Assembly (NCBI GenBank): GCA_902765855.1 | Contig: CACXBF010000008.1 | Coordinates: forward strand, 62,001-126,000 | DNA from: an uncultured Ruminococcus sp. | Lineage (GTDB): Bacteria > Bacillota > Clostridia > Oscillospirales > Acutalibacteraceae | DNA: 64,000 bases | Direction: 5' to 3' | Shown: positions 43,157 to 52,569 of the stretch, piece after piece | Layout: each line of letters begins with the position of its first letter | Position numbering within the stretch: the stretch's first letter is position 1 | The notes under the pieces: generated by a model | Told to the model about the DNA's origin: nothing | Databases searched by the model: none | What the model saw: only the letters and a program-made list of their open reading frames with translations | Position numbers and translations under genes: made by a program

Positions 43157-44080
43157 ATGTTGGAAAGCTTTTTGACGGTAGGGCTTCAGGTTCTGACCTT
43201 GTTTATATTGATTGCGGTAGGTTTTTTCTGTGGAAAAGGAAAAATGCTCGATGAACATTCAGTAAAGAAAATTACTGATATTTTGCTTTACATAATAGCA
43301 CCTTGCGTTATTGTTCGTTCATTTATACGAGAATTTGACCCGGATATGATGATTGGAATTTTGATTGTTGCGGTATCTGCCATTGCTGTACACGCATTTT
43401 CGATAGCTGTTGCAACGCTTGTTTTCAGAAGTAAAGACGAGGGTAGAAAAAGGGTTTTGAGATTTGGAACAATTTTTTCTAATTGTTCGTTTATGTCAAT
43501 TCCGCTTCAACAACAGATTATAGGAAATGACGGCGTACTTTATGGCGCTACCTTTGTTGCAATGTTTAATCTCATAGCTTGGAGTTATGGTGTAACGCTT
43601 ATGCAAGGTAGGGGAAAGGGAATTTCCGTAAAGAAAATCATTATTAATCCAAGTATTATATGTGTTTTTGTTGGAATGATAATTTTCCTATGGTCTATAC
43701 CAGTTCACGACATTATATATAAACCGCTTAGCTATCTTGCTGACTTGAATACTCCGTTACCTATGCTTGTAATAGGTTATTATCTCTCAAAGGGTAGCCT
43801 GAAATCTGCTTTTACTGACAAAATGGCTTATGTTTCTGTTTTTCTGCGTATTATAGCTATTCCTGCGGTTGCGATGACAGTTTTATATCTTTGCGGTGTA
43901 AGAGGAGATATGCTTACAAGTCTTGTTATTTCAGTTTCAGCACCGACCGCTTCGATAACAACAATGTTTTCTGCGAAATTTGATTGTGATACAGAACTTT
44001 CTGTAAAGCTTGTAACTCTCTCAACCTTACTTTCTATGATAACAATGCCGATTTTCGTATCAATAGCACAATTAAAGTAG
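43157..44080 (+). CDS. AEC (auxin efflux carrier) family transporter
   Basis: This 307-residue protein has about ten hydrophobic segments in two halves, as in AEC/BASS-fold carriers. Blocks such as LILIAVGFFCGKGKMLDEHS at the N-terminus, IIAPCVIVRSFIREFDPD, NCSFMSIPLQQQIIGNDGVL and YLSKGSLKSAFTDK are typical for the family. These carriers move small organic anions; the substrate here is unknown, though tight linkage to nspC hints at polyamine or amino-acid metabolism. An ATG follows AGGGGATAATGAAATT. A trace of the hairpin repeat follows the stop. Confidence 0.9.
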   Translation: MLESFLTVGLQVLTLFILIAVGFFCGKGKMLDEHSVKKITDILLYIIAPCVIVRSFIREFDPDMMIGILIVAVSAIAVHAFSIAVATLVFRSKDEGRKRVLRFGTIFSNCSFMSIPLQQQIIGNDGVLYGATFVAMFNLIAWSYGVTLMQGRGKGISVKKIIINPSIICVFVGMIIFLWSIPVHDIIYKPLSYLADLNTPLPMLVIGYYLSKGSLKSAFTDKMAYVSVFLRIIAIPAVAMTVLYLCGVRGDMLTSLVISVSAPTASITTMFSAKFDCDTELSVKLVTLSTLLSMITMPIFVSIAQLK

Positions 44081-44082
44081 CT

Positions 44083-44130
44083 ACCGATTAGCTGATAAAT
44101 TTCTTTAAAATTATTATAAGTTAATAATTG
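44083..44130. repeat. Solo end of the hairpin-element family
   Basis: GTAGCTACCGATTAGCTGAT followed by AAATTTCTTTAAAATTATTA resembles the GCTACCGATTAGCTAATAAA end seen at 14341, 14503 and 35880-35935, without the rest of an element. Confidence 0.5.
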
Positions 44131-44152
44131 TTATCAAACCCATATTGTAAAT

Positions 44153-44206
44153 AAACCGACCACCATTTGTTAGATTTTATGTCTAATAAATGGTGGTCGG
44201 TTTTCT
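44153..44206. terminator. Strong bidirectional terminator between the AEC and ispF genes
   Basis: AAACCGACCACCATTT and AAATGGTGGTCGGTTT pair, extended by TTAGA/TCTAA around a 7-base loop. It serves the AEC gene and the convergent ispF unit. Confidence 0.85.
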
Positions 44207-44233
44207 GATTATATAACTAATAGAAATTTTTTA

Positions 44234-44713
44234 TTATTCTGCGCTAAGCAGAACTACTGCGTGTGCGGCTATTCCTTCTTCTCTGCCTGTGAAACCAAGC
44301 TTTTCTTCAGTTGTAGCTTTTACACTTACTTCATCAATATTAAGTTTCATAGCTTTTGCAAGCTTACCTCTCATTTCATCTATGTAAGGTCTAAGTTTTG
44401 GTGCTTGTGCAAGAATAGTAGAATCCACATTTGAAATTTCATAACCTTTGTTTCGTATAAGCTCGCAAACCTTTTCAAGTAAAATTAAGCTGTCTGCACC
44501 CTTATATTTGTCATCATTATCCGGAAAATGCTTTCCTATATCTCCGAGAGCAGCTGCACCAAGCAGTGCGTCACATATTGCGTGAGCAAGAACATCAGCA
44601 TCAGAATGACCTAAAAGGCCCTTTGAATGTGGAATTTCAACGCCGCCAATAATAAGTTTTCTGCCCTCAGCGAGTTTATGTACATCATAACCATGACCTA
44701 CTCTGAATCTCAT
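44234..44713 (-). CDS. ispF: 2-C-methyl-D-erythritol 2,4-cyclodiphosphate synthase
   Basis: IspF forms the cyclic diphosphate in the MEP isoprenoid pathway and is a trimer with one zinc per site. The N-terminal [11 protein letters not shown] (zinc Asp/His), [19 protein letters not shown] (second His) and [10 protein letters not shown] are diagnostic, and [20 protein letters not shown] closes the site. The length of 159 is standard. AAAGGTAT precedes the ATG. It is 19 bp after the SGNH hydrolase gene on the same strand. Confidence 0.97.
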   Translation of the reverse strand: MRFRVGHGYDVHKLAEGRKLIIGGVEIPHSKGLLGHSDADVLAHAICDALLGAAALGDIGKHFPDNDDKYKGADSLILLEKVCELIRNKGYEISNVDSTILAQAPKLRPYIDEMRGKLAKAMKLNIDEVSVKATTEEKLGFTGREEGIAAHAVVLLSAE

Positions 44714-44732
44714 AAAATATACCTTTCTTTAA

Positions 44733-45431
44733 TCACATAGCTGCGGCATAATTTTTAAAGGTACTGCACATAATAGCCTGACCTTTTTCATTAAGATGTA
44801 TGCCGTCAACACACAGATAGCTTTTATAATCACGAATTTTAAGGAAAGGCTCTCTTATATCTATAAGCGGAAGATTATATTCATAAGCGAGCTTTTCTAT
44901 TGCGTGTGAATAGATTTCCTGCTGACGATAGATTATAGTCTTATCTTTAAGCCAGTATAAGACCTTATCACCATCTACTCCGTCCATATGGCTTATCCAG
45001 TCAAAATACATATCAGAGCTTATCGGAGGAAGATTAGACAGAATAGGCTTTATATTATGCTTGGTAAGTTCATCAACCATATTTTTCATAGAATCCACAA
45101 ATTCAGGAAGTGGTGTGTTAGGCTGATGTTCTATCTCAGGATTTGCAGAAACCTCCGCCCAGTTAAAATCGCAGTCATTTCCGCCAAATTCCAAAAGCAC
45201 TGCGTCTGCTGAAAATCCTTTTTGTAAGGATTTTTCAAGATTAGCTTCTGCTTTTGGAGCGGTACAACCAAAGCGGGAATTATTTTTAATATCTACTGTA
45301 CTAAAAACTCTTGAGAAAAGATTTACCGCACATTTTTTAGTTGCACGATATTTTCCGGTAACCTCATCGAAGATAACGCCTTTAAGTAAAGAATCGCCCC
45401 AAATACCTATTTTTTGCACTACATTTTTCAT
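44733..45431 (-). CDS. SGNH/GDSL hydrolase family protein
   Basis: The nucleophile block is IGIWGDSLLKGVI at residues 8-20, with GDS in place of GDSL; the oxyanion Asn is in LEFGGNDCDFNW and the Asp-His pair in DGIHLNEKGQ near the end. This is the arrangement of GDSL esterases/acyl hydrolases. No signal peptide is present, so it acts in the cytosol. I chose the ATG at 45431 after GAGGGTGA, giving 232 residues; an upstream in-frame start at 45452 has no such site. It lies upstream of ispF on the same strand. The substrate is unknown; lipids or acylated sugars are likely for the class. Confidence 0.85.
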   Translation of the reverse strand: MKNVVQKIGIWGDSLLKGVIFDEVTGKYRATKKCAVNLFSRVFSTVDIKNNSRFGCTAPKAEANLEKSLQKGFSADAVLLEFGGNDCDFNWAEVSANPEIEHQPNTPLPEFVDSMKNMVDELTKHNIKPILSNLPPISSDMYFDWISHMDGVDGDKVLYWLKDKTIIYRQQEIYSHAIEKLAYEYNLPLIDIREPFLKIRDYKSYLCVDGIHLNEKGQAIMCSTFKNYAAAM

Positions 45432-45624
45432 AAAATCACCCTCACTTAACAAACTCAGAAAATATTTGAGAGTTTTTAACCTATAAAATGCTTATGCTTG
45501 ATTATACTACCTAAAAATCCCAAAATAATTACCTAAAAGAAAAATAGTTCAATAAATAACAATATAATATTTTAAATTCATAAACTTTCGATATTTCTCT
45601 GTAAATAATAACACAATAATATAC

Positions 45625-47121
45625 TTACCAAGGATATGTTTCTCCACCTTTTATATTTAATTCCTTATAATAAAGAAGTTCCTCAACAGTTACAAGCTGA
45701 TAGCCTTCCGCTATTAACTTAGGGACTATTTCCTTCATAGCCTCTGCTGTTGAACTATGTATATCATGCATAAGAACAATACTTCCATCAGAAACTTGAT
45801 TCATAACAGCTTTAGTTGTTTTATCCTTATCCAAATTCGCCCAATCTTCTGTATCAACACTCCAGAAAATCAATGGCGTTTTGTTAAGAATCTGTTGAAC
45901 CTTTTCACTATATGCACCATAAGGAGGTCTGAGTGCTGTCGTCGGACTTCCTGTTGCATTTTTAACTATCTTATCGACATAATCAGCTTCTTCTTTTATT
46001 TCATCATCTGTAAGTTCTGTGAGATTAGAGTGGTCTTTGGTATGATTACCAATCTGACAGCCGGCGTCTGAAATCTTTTTAAGAACATCAGTATTTGCTT
46101 CCGCATTATAGCCTACAACGAAAAATGTTGCCCTTGAATTATACTTTTTCAGAACATCAAGAATAATTTCTGTATTTTCAGCATGAGGACCGTCATCAAA
46201 AGTTAGTGCAACCATAGGCTTATTAGGGTCTAAGTTATCACGAATAGTAGATGCTTTTTTGATAGTATTTTTCGCATTTTCAAGAGAAATTTCTAAATAT
46301 CCATCAAGCTCAGAAAGAGCTATCGGAATTTCATATATTGTGCTTCCCGAACCGAATAGTTCTTTCTGATTCATATAAAGAGTACACTTATTATCATTTA
46401 TCGAGTATTCTCCGAAATGAATTTTATCAGCGGTTGTAGCAGATAAAAATGTTTCATCTGATGTTTTTTTCTTTGTATCAATGTTATTATTAAAATAAGT
46501 TCTTACATATTCAGAAGCAAAATTATAAAAACTATTTTTAAATACCTGCTCATCGTCAAGAAGCTTATTAGAATCAAGTTCAAACATCATTGTAGAAACA
46601 TAATCTGAAATCAGTTTTTTATTATCATCATACTCCTTAGCTGTAAATACAAGTGAAAGATATTTGTCATCTGCCGTTTCTGTAATATAATCAATCGCAG
46701 TAAATCTTGCTGAAGATGCCTCAGCACATTTTGAAAGATACGATACCCTATCATTTATTTCTTTATCAATGTTGTCAATTTTTGTTGCGGGATAATTTAT
46801 AAGATAATCTTCTGTGCTAACATATTTTGATTCATATTTTTCACCGTTATATGACATATGTTCAATCTTAGATTTATCTAAAAATGTAGATTTTATATTT
46901 GAATCATAAAGACCTCCGTTAAAAATTGACATACCTCCCATTATAAAAAATGCCGCCACACAGGCAGCAAGAACAAATAATATAGAAACTAAAGCAATAA
47001 TCCATATATGATTTTTCTTTTTTCTGCTTCTGTTGTTAGCCGTATATGTATTCCTTACTCCTAAATAAGAATACTGTCTATTATTTCCGTAGTTATAATG
47101 ATAACGCTTGTTATTTTTCAT
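45625..47121 (-). CDS. Membrane-anchored polysaccharide deacetylase (PgdA/PdaC-like)
   Basis: A cytosolic basic N-terminus (residues 1-40) and one membrane segment (IWIIALVSILFVLAACVAAFF, about 43-63, quoted as IWIIALVSILFVLAACVAAF) anchor the protein. A middle region of about 200 residues resembles DUF3298/DUF4163 parts seen in Bacillus PdaC. The NodB domain from about 295 has the five motifs: TFDDGPH, GNHTKDHSNL, LRPPYG, WSVDTEDW and VLMHDIHS. It should remove acetyl groups from peptidoglycan or a similar glycan outside the cell, which often raises lysozyme resistance. AAAGGGAGG precedes the ATG. The length of 498 is normal for three-domain forms. Confidence 0.93.
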   Translation of the reverse strand: MKNNKRYHYNYGNNRQYSYLGVRNTYTANNRSRKKKNHIWIIALVSILFVLAACVAAFFIMGGMSIFNGGLYDSNIKSTFLDKSKIEHMSYNGEKYESKYVSTEDYLINYPATKIDNIDKEINDRVSYLSKCAEASSARFTAIDYITETADDKYLSLVFTAKEYDDNKKLISDYVSTMMFELDSNKLLDDEQVFKNSFYNFASEYVRTYFNNNIDTKKKTSDETFLSATTADKIHFGEYSINDNKCTLYMNQKELFGSGSTIYEIPIALSELDGYLEISLENAKNTIKKASTIRDNLDPNKPMVALTFDDGPHAENTEIILDVLKKYNSRATFFVVGYNAEANTDVLKKISDAGCQIGNHTKDHSNLTELTDDEIKEEADYVDKIVKNATGSPTTALRPPYGAYSEKVQQILNKTPLIFWSVDTEDWANLDKDKTTKAVMNQVSDGSIVLMHDIHSSTAEAMKEIVPKLIAEGYQLVTVEELLYYKELNIKGGETYPW

Positions 47122-47423
47122 ATATAAGCAACCTCCCTTTTAGTTGTCTTATAAGATTCATTCTATCAAATTAAATATATTTGTCAACATAACTTTCAGA
47201 ATATTGACGGGTTTTATAGAAATATGTCTGAATTTTTTAAAAGAATTACTTCAAAAGCTTTTATTTATTGTGTTACTTTTTGCTAAAATAATATAAGTGA
47301 TATTAATTTTTTACAAATTTTAAAAAAATCTATAATATACTTGAAGAATTATATTATAAAATGTTATAATCAATCCATAATTAAAAATAATAAATTAAAA
47401 ATTATTAGATTGGAATGATTTAG
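47122..47423. promoter_or_regulatory. Divergent promoter region, deacetylase and MoxR operon
   Basis: On the minus strand TTGACA (47187-47182) and TAGAAT (47165-47160) with 16 bp between them face the deacetylase. On the plus strand TTGAAG (47341-47346) and TATAAT (47365-47370) with 18 bp between them face MoxR. The A/T-rich rest (47190-47340) shows no gene or stable RNA that I can see. Confidence 0.6.
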
Positions 47424-48356
47424 ATGTATAACAAAGCAGTCGCTATTATAAATGAAGTTCGCAAAGCAGTTGTAGGAAAAGATGATATTATTGCAAAAAT
47501 TCTTATGGCTATTCTTGCACAAGGACATATACTCCTTGAAGATTGTCCGGGTGTTGGCAAAACCACTATGGTTTTAGCATTTTCAAAAGCGCTCGATTTA
47601 TCATATAAGCGTTTACAGTTTACGCCTGAGATTCTTCCGGGAGATGTTGTCGGATATACTATTATAAATAGAGAAACAGGAGGAACAGAATATAAACCCG
47701 GTGCGGCATTATGCAATCTTTTTCTTGCTGATGAAATCAACCGTACAAGCTCAAAAACGCAGAGTGCCTTGCTTGAAGCGATGGAGGAGGGTAGTATTAC
47801 CGTTGATGGAGTAACGCATATTATTCCGAGACCCTATACGGTTATTGCAACTCAGAATCCTATCGGTTCAACAGGAACACAGCTTTTGCCGGAATCTCAG
47901 ATGGATAGATTTATTATAAAGCTTTCTATCGGTTATCCAAGCGTCAATGACGAAGTTCGTATTCTTAAGCAAAAACAAGGAAACAATCCACTTGATAATG
48001 TTGAGAAAGTTGCTGATAAAAACGATATTATAGAAATGCAGAAGTCTGTTGAAAATATTTATATTTCAGATGAAGTATACGAATATATTGCAAGGCTTGC
48101 TGCGGCTACAAGAAACAGCCAGATGATAAAGATGGGAGCAAGTCCAAGAGCTTCAATAGCTCTTGCAAGAATGAGCAGAGCAGCAGCATGGGTTTCACGC
48201 AGAGAATATGTTGTTCCGGAAGATGTTCAAAATGTATTCTTTGATGTTTTTGAGCATAGAATTTTGATAAATTCTCGTGCAGGTGTAAGTGGTATATCTG
48301 CACATACAGCACTTGAAGATGTAATAAAGAGGGTTCCAGCCCCAAGACTTTCATAA
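47424..48356 (+). CDS. MoxR family AAA+ ATPase
   Basis: MoxR ATPases act as chaperones that mature partner proteins, commonly a DUF58 and a transglutaminase as here. The Walker A is LLEDCPGVGKTTMVLAFSK, the Walker B is NLFLADEINRTSSKTQSAL, sensor 1 is VIATQNPIGSTGTQLLPESQ and the sensor 2 region SPRASIALARMSRA. The length of 310 is normal. The start ATG lacks a strong ribosome site (GGAATGATTTAG). It begins the MoxR-DUF58-transglutaminase operon with 12- and 24-bp gaps. Confidence 0.95.
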   Translation: MYNKAVAIINEVRKAVVGKDDIIAKILMAILAQGHILLEDCPGVGKTTMVLAFSKALDLSYKRLQFTPEILPGDVVGYTIINRETGGTEYKPGAALCNLFLADEINRTSSKTQSALLEAMEEGSITVDGVTHIIPRPYTVIATQNPIGSTGTQLLPESQMDRFIIKLSIGYPSVNDEVRILKQKQGNNPLDNVEKVADKNDIIEMQKSVENIYISDEVYEYIARLAAATRNSQMIKMGASPRASIALARMSRAAAWVSRREYVVPEDVQNVFFDVFEHRILINSRAGVSGISAHTALEDVIKRVPAPRLS

Positions 48357-48368
48357 AGGTGGCTCACT

Positions 48369-49502
48369 ATGCTCTTTAATAGAATTATGTATTTTTTACT
48401 GTTTTTTGCCGCAATAATATTTTTAATATTTTTTGATGGCTATCTTGCAGTATTCTTTTTGTTATTAGTTTTATGTATGCCTGTTATATCATTTATAATT
48501 ATGTTCTTTTTAAGAAAGCAGATAGTTTTAAATCTTTCATCAAATAAGCAGGCATATCTCAAAGACGAGAAGGCTGTCATTCGCCTTACAAGCTATACTA
48601 AGCATCAATTTCTTTCAGGAAAAATTGCAATAAGATTTAAAACAACTAATACTTTTACAGGTGAAGAAAGTAAAGATTACATTTATATTTCACCTACATA
48701 TTATCCACAAAGTATAGATATGCTTTTCAGCTCTAAAAGCTGTGGTTCTCTTTTATGTGAGATAGATGAGATTAAGATATATGATTTTTTAATGTTGTTT
48801 TCTATAAAGAAAAAGTCAGATATTAATTCAATTTTCTGTCGTGTAGCGATATTGCCGGATGCTCGTGTTAATACAATAGAGAATGAATTTCAAAGCGGAA
48901 TAGAGGACGAAAGCCTGGAGTATTCAAAGCGTGTTTCAGGCGATGACCCATCAGAAATTTTTGATATAAGAGAATATCGTGAAGGTGACAGAATAAGAAG
49001 AATACACAGATGGCTTTCCGAAAAGCACGATACTATTATTATAAAAGATTTTGGAGAACCGATAGTAAGTAAGGTCTTAATTCTTGTGGATTTTTCAGAT
49101 AGCATAAGACTTTCTGAAACAACACTTGAAGTTTTATATGGAGTGCTTCAAAATTTAAAAGATAACGAGATAAAGCCTGTTGTTAAATGGTTTAATTCTA
49201 ATAATAAAAATATAAATGAATATTCTGAAAATGATTTCGACATTCAAAGCTTTTTTACAGTTATGCTCGAAAGTTCAGGTTGTTGTTCCGGTCTTATATA
49301 TAATTATAATATTTCAGAGGATTTCGGCAAATATTCTTCAGTTATATATATGGGTTCTAAAATCAGTAAAGATTCAATAGCAGCTTTATATGAACTTTCA
49401 AATTCTGTTTCAACAACTGTTTATGAGATATGCGATATGCAAAATCAGCCTCTAAAGGAGCTTAGAAGTCTTCCGGTGAAATCATATGTTTTTAATGCAT
49501 AG
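48369..49502 (+). CDS. DUF58 domain-containing membrane protein
   Basis: Two membrane helices near the N-terminus (IMYFLLFFAAIIFLIFF and VFFLLLVLCMPVISFIIMFF) are followed by a beta-rich part and the DUF58 block YREGDRIRRIHRWLSEKHDT, where YxEGD..R.IHW is the hallmark. The C-terminal half resembles a von Willebrand A-like fold with VDFSDSIRLS in place of a full MIDAS motif. The protein works with MoxR and the transglutaminase next door, probably in envelope-associated assembly. The length of 377 is normal. Confidence 0.92.
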   Translation: MLFNRIMYFLLFFAAIIFLIFFDGYLAVFFLLLVLCMPVISFIIMFFLRKQIVLNLSSNKQAYLKDEKAVIRLTSYTKHQFLSGKIAIRFKTTNTFTGEESKDYIYISPTYYPQSIDMLFSSKSCGSLLCEIDEIKIYDFLMLFSIKKKSDINSIFCRVAILPDARVNTIENEFQSGIEDESLEYSKRVSGDDPSEIFDIREYREGDRIRRIHRWLSEKHDTIIIKDFGEPIVSKVLILVDFSDSIRLSETTLEVLYGVLQNLKDNEIKPVVKWFNSNNKNINEYSENDFDIQSFFTVMLESSGCCSGLIYNYNISEDFGKYSSVIYMGSKISKDSIAALYELSNSVSTTVYEICDMQNQPLKELRSLPVKSYVFNA

Positions 49503-49526
49503 CATAAAGGTGAGTTTTTATAAATT

Positions 49527-52286
49527 ATGAAAAATACAACTTTAAAAAAGAAACAAAATCCAATAGTTTTAGAAGAATTAAAACTTTCAGCCTCTGAACC
49601 TAATTTATTTCAAACAGCAATATTTTATTTGTTGTTTCTTATGTTGGGTGTAGGCTCGTCACTTGGCTGTCTTTATTCATCATTTTCAATTCCTATATCA
49701 GTGCCAGTAATTGTTTTCTTTTTCATTATTTTTTCTGCAGCGTTTACAGCAATCTATCTTATGAAACGAAAAAATATATGGTTTGTTATAGGCGGAGCAG
49801 TCTTTGGAGTGTTATTTTATCTTATATTTCAGAAAGCAATATATCGAGGCTTTCTTATAGGCATAAAATTTGTTTTAGAGCAATTTCGAGAGAAAGGTTC
49901 AGGTGTATCATTTCCGATAGGTTGGAATGATATAATAAAAGGTTCAAATTATACATTTGATTCTACAATTTTTCTGCTATTTTTAATGTATATATTTATC
50001 TTTCTTGAATCTTGGGCAATAATTAAAAGAAGAAATCTATTTCTTGCAGCATTCGTAACCTTGCCATTTATAATTACTCCTGTATTAGTACCGCTCACAC
50101 CTTCGTATATTGCAATAGTGCTTTTATTTGCTTTTTATGGAATGTCGCTCTTTCTTTCACCTACTATTAGTGGAATTAAAATTTTCAAGCGAGGATTTCG
50201 TGGTTATCATATTTCATCGCCTGCCGCTGCACAACCTATTGCATTTGTGGCATTACCGATACTTCTATCATTAATGCTTATTATTTCATTAGCTTTTCCG
50301 CAATCAGCATTTCACCGTTCAGAATTTCTCAACGCTGTCAGGTCAAGTTTAGTAAACGGCTTTGATAGCACGGAAATTTCACGCTATCTTAATTCAAAGT
50401 TTGGTGGGGATACAAGCTCTATTAACTTTAGTGATGTTGGAGATATAAGCTTTAAAAATAAACCTGTTTTAAGACTTACACTTACCAATGGTGCAGAATT
50501 GAGGAAAGAAGATATACCTCACGATGAATATATAAAGAGCTATGTCGGAAGCGTTTATAGTGAAAGTGGCTGGGGATTGCTTCCAAAAAACAAGTCAGCA
50601 GAAGTTAAAAATATTATTGGCGATAACAGTACACAGCAAATTTTTAATAATGTAAATAGAATATTTGGACTTTCAGGAAATTCAACTACATTTTCTGTTA
50701 TAGCAGAATGGTGTAACGGAGGAAATCCAAGACTGATTTATACTCCATATAATCTAGTTGATATAGAACCAAAAGATGAAATTTCATATATTGATGACGG
50801 TTATATAACAGCAAAAAATGAGGAACGAGGTATTGATAAATATTCTTATAGTGCATATTCATCAACAAGCTTTATGAATTTTTCTCTTGATGATTTAGTT
50901 CAAATGATGTATAAGCTTAATAGCTATCATTCATTAGATGATTATTTAGACAGAATGGCTGCATTAAATGATTATTTAGACAAAATAACTGTTGAAGATG
51001 GAACACTAAAAGTAGATAGCGAAACTGGTGAAATTACCTTCATAGATGAAAATGGAAATGTATATCCGGCAAACGAAAAAATCAATCTTGACGAATACAA
51101 TTCAAGAAATAAATATATAGACTCAGATGCAGATACACGAACTCTTGTTTCTGAATTATATAATTCTGGTAGTATAGATAGGAATGATTTTAATTATCTT
51201 AATATGTTGATAGATTACGACAAGTTTGTTAACGAAAATTACACACAGCTTCCTGAAAATACAAAAAGTTTTCTTCAAAAATTTATAAAAGATAAAAACA
51301 TCAATACAAGCTCTATGGATAATACAATAATTGATGTTATGAATCTTTTAGTAGGTTCAGATGAATATAAGTATACCCTTTCACCAGGAAAAACTCCTGA
51401 TGGAGAAGATTTCGTTGAATATTTCTTAACAAAAAATAAAAAAGGTTATTGTAGGCATTTTGCGTCATCAGCAGTTCTATTACTTCGTGCGGCAGGAATA
51501 CCGGCAAGATATGCAGAAGGATTTAAGTTCGACACATCAAAGCTTTCAAGTATAGGTTCTATTGAAATGCTTGATTCGGACGCACATGCTTGGGTAGAAG
51601 TTTACTATTCAGGTACAGGCTGGAAAGCTTTAGAGTTTACTCCGTCTAGTGCATTCAATAATAATGAGAGCAGTATAGAAAGTAGTACGGAAAGCAGTGT
51701 GGAAAGTAGTTCTGAAAGTAGCGATTTTGCAGAAAGCAGTTCAGAAAGCCCTGCAGAAAGCCTTGCGGAAAGTAGCAATGAAAGTAATGCAGAATATTCA
51801 TCTTCACAAACTCCTACAGAAACTAAAAATAACTCAAATTCCACCTCGGTTATATTGTATATACTGTTTATTCCGATGTGTGTTGTGATAGTATTTGCTA
51901 CGCTTTGGATAAATAGATTTATACGAATTAAAAAGAGAAAATCAAGGTTTAGCAATAAAGATAAGAATAAGGCTTTGCTTGAGATTTATTCATATATAGT
52001 TAAGCTATTGCTATATAAGATAAATATTGATGAGGATATTTCAACGTATGATAATATCAAAAAGCTCATCGAGAAAGAAGAAATCTCACCGGAAAAGAAA
52101 AAATGGTATGAGATTTTCTGTAATGATGTTTATCCGATAGCGGAAAGGGCTAAATTTAGCGGAAAGGCTATAACTTCTGAAGAACTTTCACTTGTTCTCA
52201 GATATTCTCAAGAAATTTATAATTCAACTATAAATAGCTTGAATTATTTTCAACGCTTCATTGCAAAGTATCTTGATGTACTTTGA
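49527..52286 (+). CDS. Transglutaminase-like membrane protein (TgpA-type)
   Basis: A block of about seven membrane helices fills residues 30-265. A large extracellular part follows, with the transglutaminase core near 615-710: GYCRHFASSAVLLLRAAGIP (Cys about 641), DSDAHAWVEVYYS (His) and WKALEFTPS, where the third residue is Glu rather than the usual Asp. A Ser/Glu-rich low-complexity stretch (ESSTESSVESSSESS type, about 711-760) leads to a last membrane helix (VILYILFIPMCVVIVFATLW, about 773-792) and a cytosolic helical tail of about 110 residues. This is the classic partner of MoxR and DUF58 genes. The targets are unknown. Confidence 0.92.
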   Translation: MKNTTLKKKQNPIVLEELKLSASEPNLFQTAIFYLLFLMLGVGSSLGCLYSSFSIPISVPVIVFFFIIFSAAFTAIYLMKRKNIWFVIGGAVFGVLFYLIFQKAIYRGFLIGIKFVLEQFREKGSGVSFPIGWNDIIKGSNYTFDSTIFLLFLMYIFIFLESWAIIKRRNLFLAAFVTLPFIITPVLVPLTPSYIAIVLLFAFYGMSLFLSPTISGIKIFKRGFRGYHISSPAAAQPIAFVALPILLSLMLIISLAFPQSAFHRSEFLNAVRSSLVNGFDSTEISRYLNSKFGGDTSSINFSDVGDISFKNKPVLRLTLTNGAELRKEDIPHDEYIKSYVGSVYSESGWGLLPKNKSAEVKNIIGDNSTQQIFNNVNRIFGLSGNSTTFSVIAEWCNGGNPRLIYTPYNLVDIEPKDEISYIDDGYITAKNEERGIDKYSYSAYSSTSFMNFSLDDLVQMMYKLNSYHSLDDYLDRMAALNDYLDKITVEDGTLKVDSETGEITFIDENGNVYPANEKINLDEYNSRNKYIDSDADTRTLVSELYNSGSIDRNDFNYLNMLIDYDKFVNENYTQLPENTKSFLQKFIKDKNINTSSMDNTIIDVMNLLVGSDEYKYTLSPGKTPDGEDFVEYFLTKNKKGYCRHFASSAVLLLRAAGIPARYAEGFKFDTSKLSSIGSIEMLDSDAHAWVEVYYSGTGWKALEFTPSSAFNNNESSIESSTESSVESSSESSDFAESSSESPAESLAESSNESNAEYSSSQTPTETKNNSNSTSVILYILFIPMCVVIVFATLWINRFIRIKKRKSRFSNKDKNKALLEIYSYIVKLLLYKINIDEDISTYDNIKKLIEKEEISPEKKKWYEIFCNDVYPIAERAKFSGKAITSEELSLVLRYSQEIYNSTINSLNYFQRFIAKYLDVL

Positions 52287-52330
52287 TTTTTAAAAATCTG
52301 CAATTTTTTTACAAATATCGAAATTTATGC

Positions 52331-52359
52331 TTGACATTTCATTTCAGTTGTGCTATTAT
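52331..52359 (+). promoter_or_regulatory. Consensus promoter for tRNA-Arg
   Basis: TTGACA (52331-52336) and TATTAT (52354-52359) are 17 bp apart, about 30 bases before the tRNA. Confidence 0.8.
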
Positions 52360-52388
52360 AAATGAGCGGTTCAGCAAGGACCGTAAGT

Positions 52389-52465
52389 GCGCCAGTAGCT
52401 CAGCTGGATAGAGTGTTTGGCTACGAACCAAAAGGTCGGGGGTTCGAGTCCCTCCTGGCGCGCCA
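52389..52465 (+). tRNA. tRNA-Arg (anticodon ACG)
   Basis: The 77-base sequence folds as a cloverleaf: acceptor GCGCCAG/CTGGCGC, D-arm AGCTCAGCTGGATAGAG, anticodon arm TTTGGCTACGAACCAAA with loop CTACGAA (anticodon ACG, later inosine), and T-arm GGGGGTTCGAGTCCCTC. CCA is encoded at the end. Confidence 0.98.
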
Positions 52466-52471
52466 AGTTCA

Positions 52472-52506
52472 AAAAGTCCGTTACTTCGGTAACGGGCTTT
52501 TTTCTG
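52472..52506 (+). terminator. Intrinsic terminator after tRNA-Arg
   Basis: AAAAGTCCGTTAC pairs with GTAACGGGCTTTT around a short loop and is followed by TTTTTT. Confidence 0.88.
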
Positions 52507-52569
52507 CGATTTAAAAAAACATAATAACTTTATGTTTTTATATGATAATTTTATAGAAGGTCTGATTGT

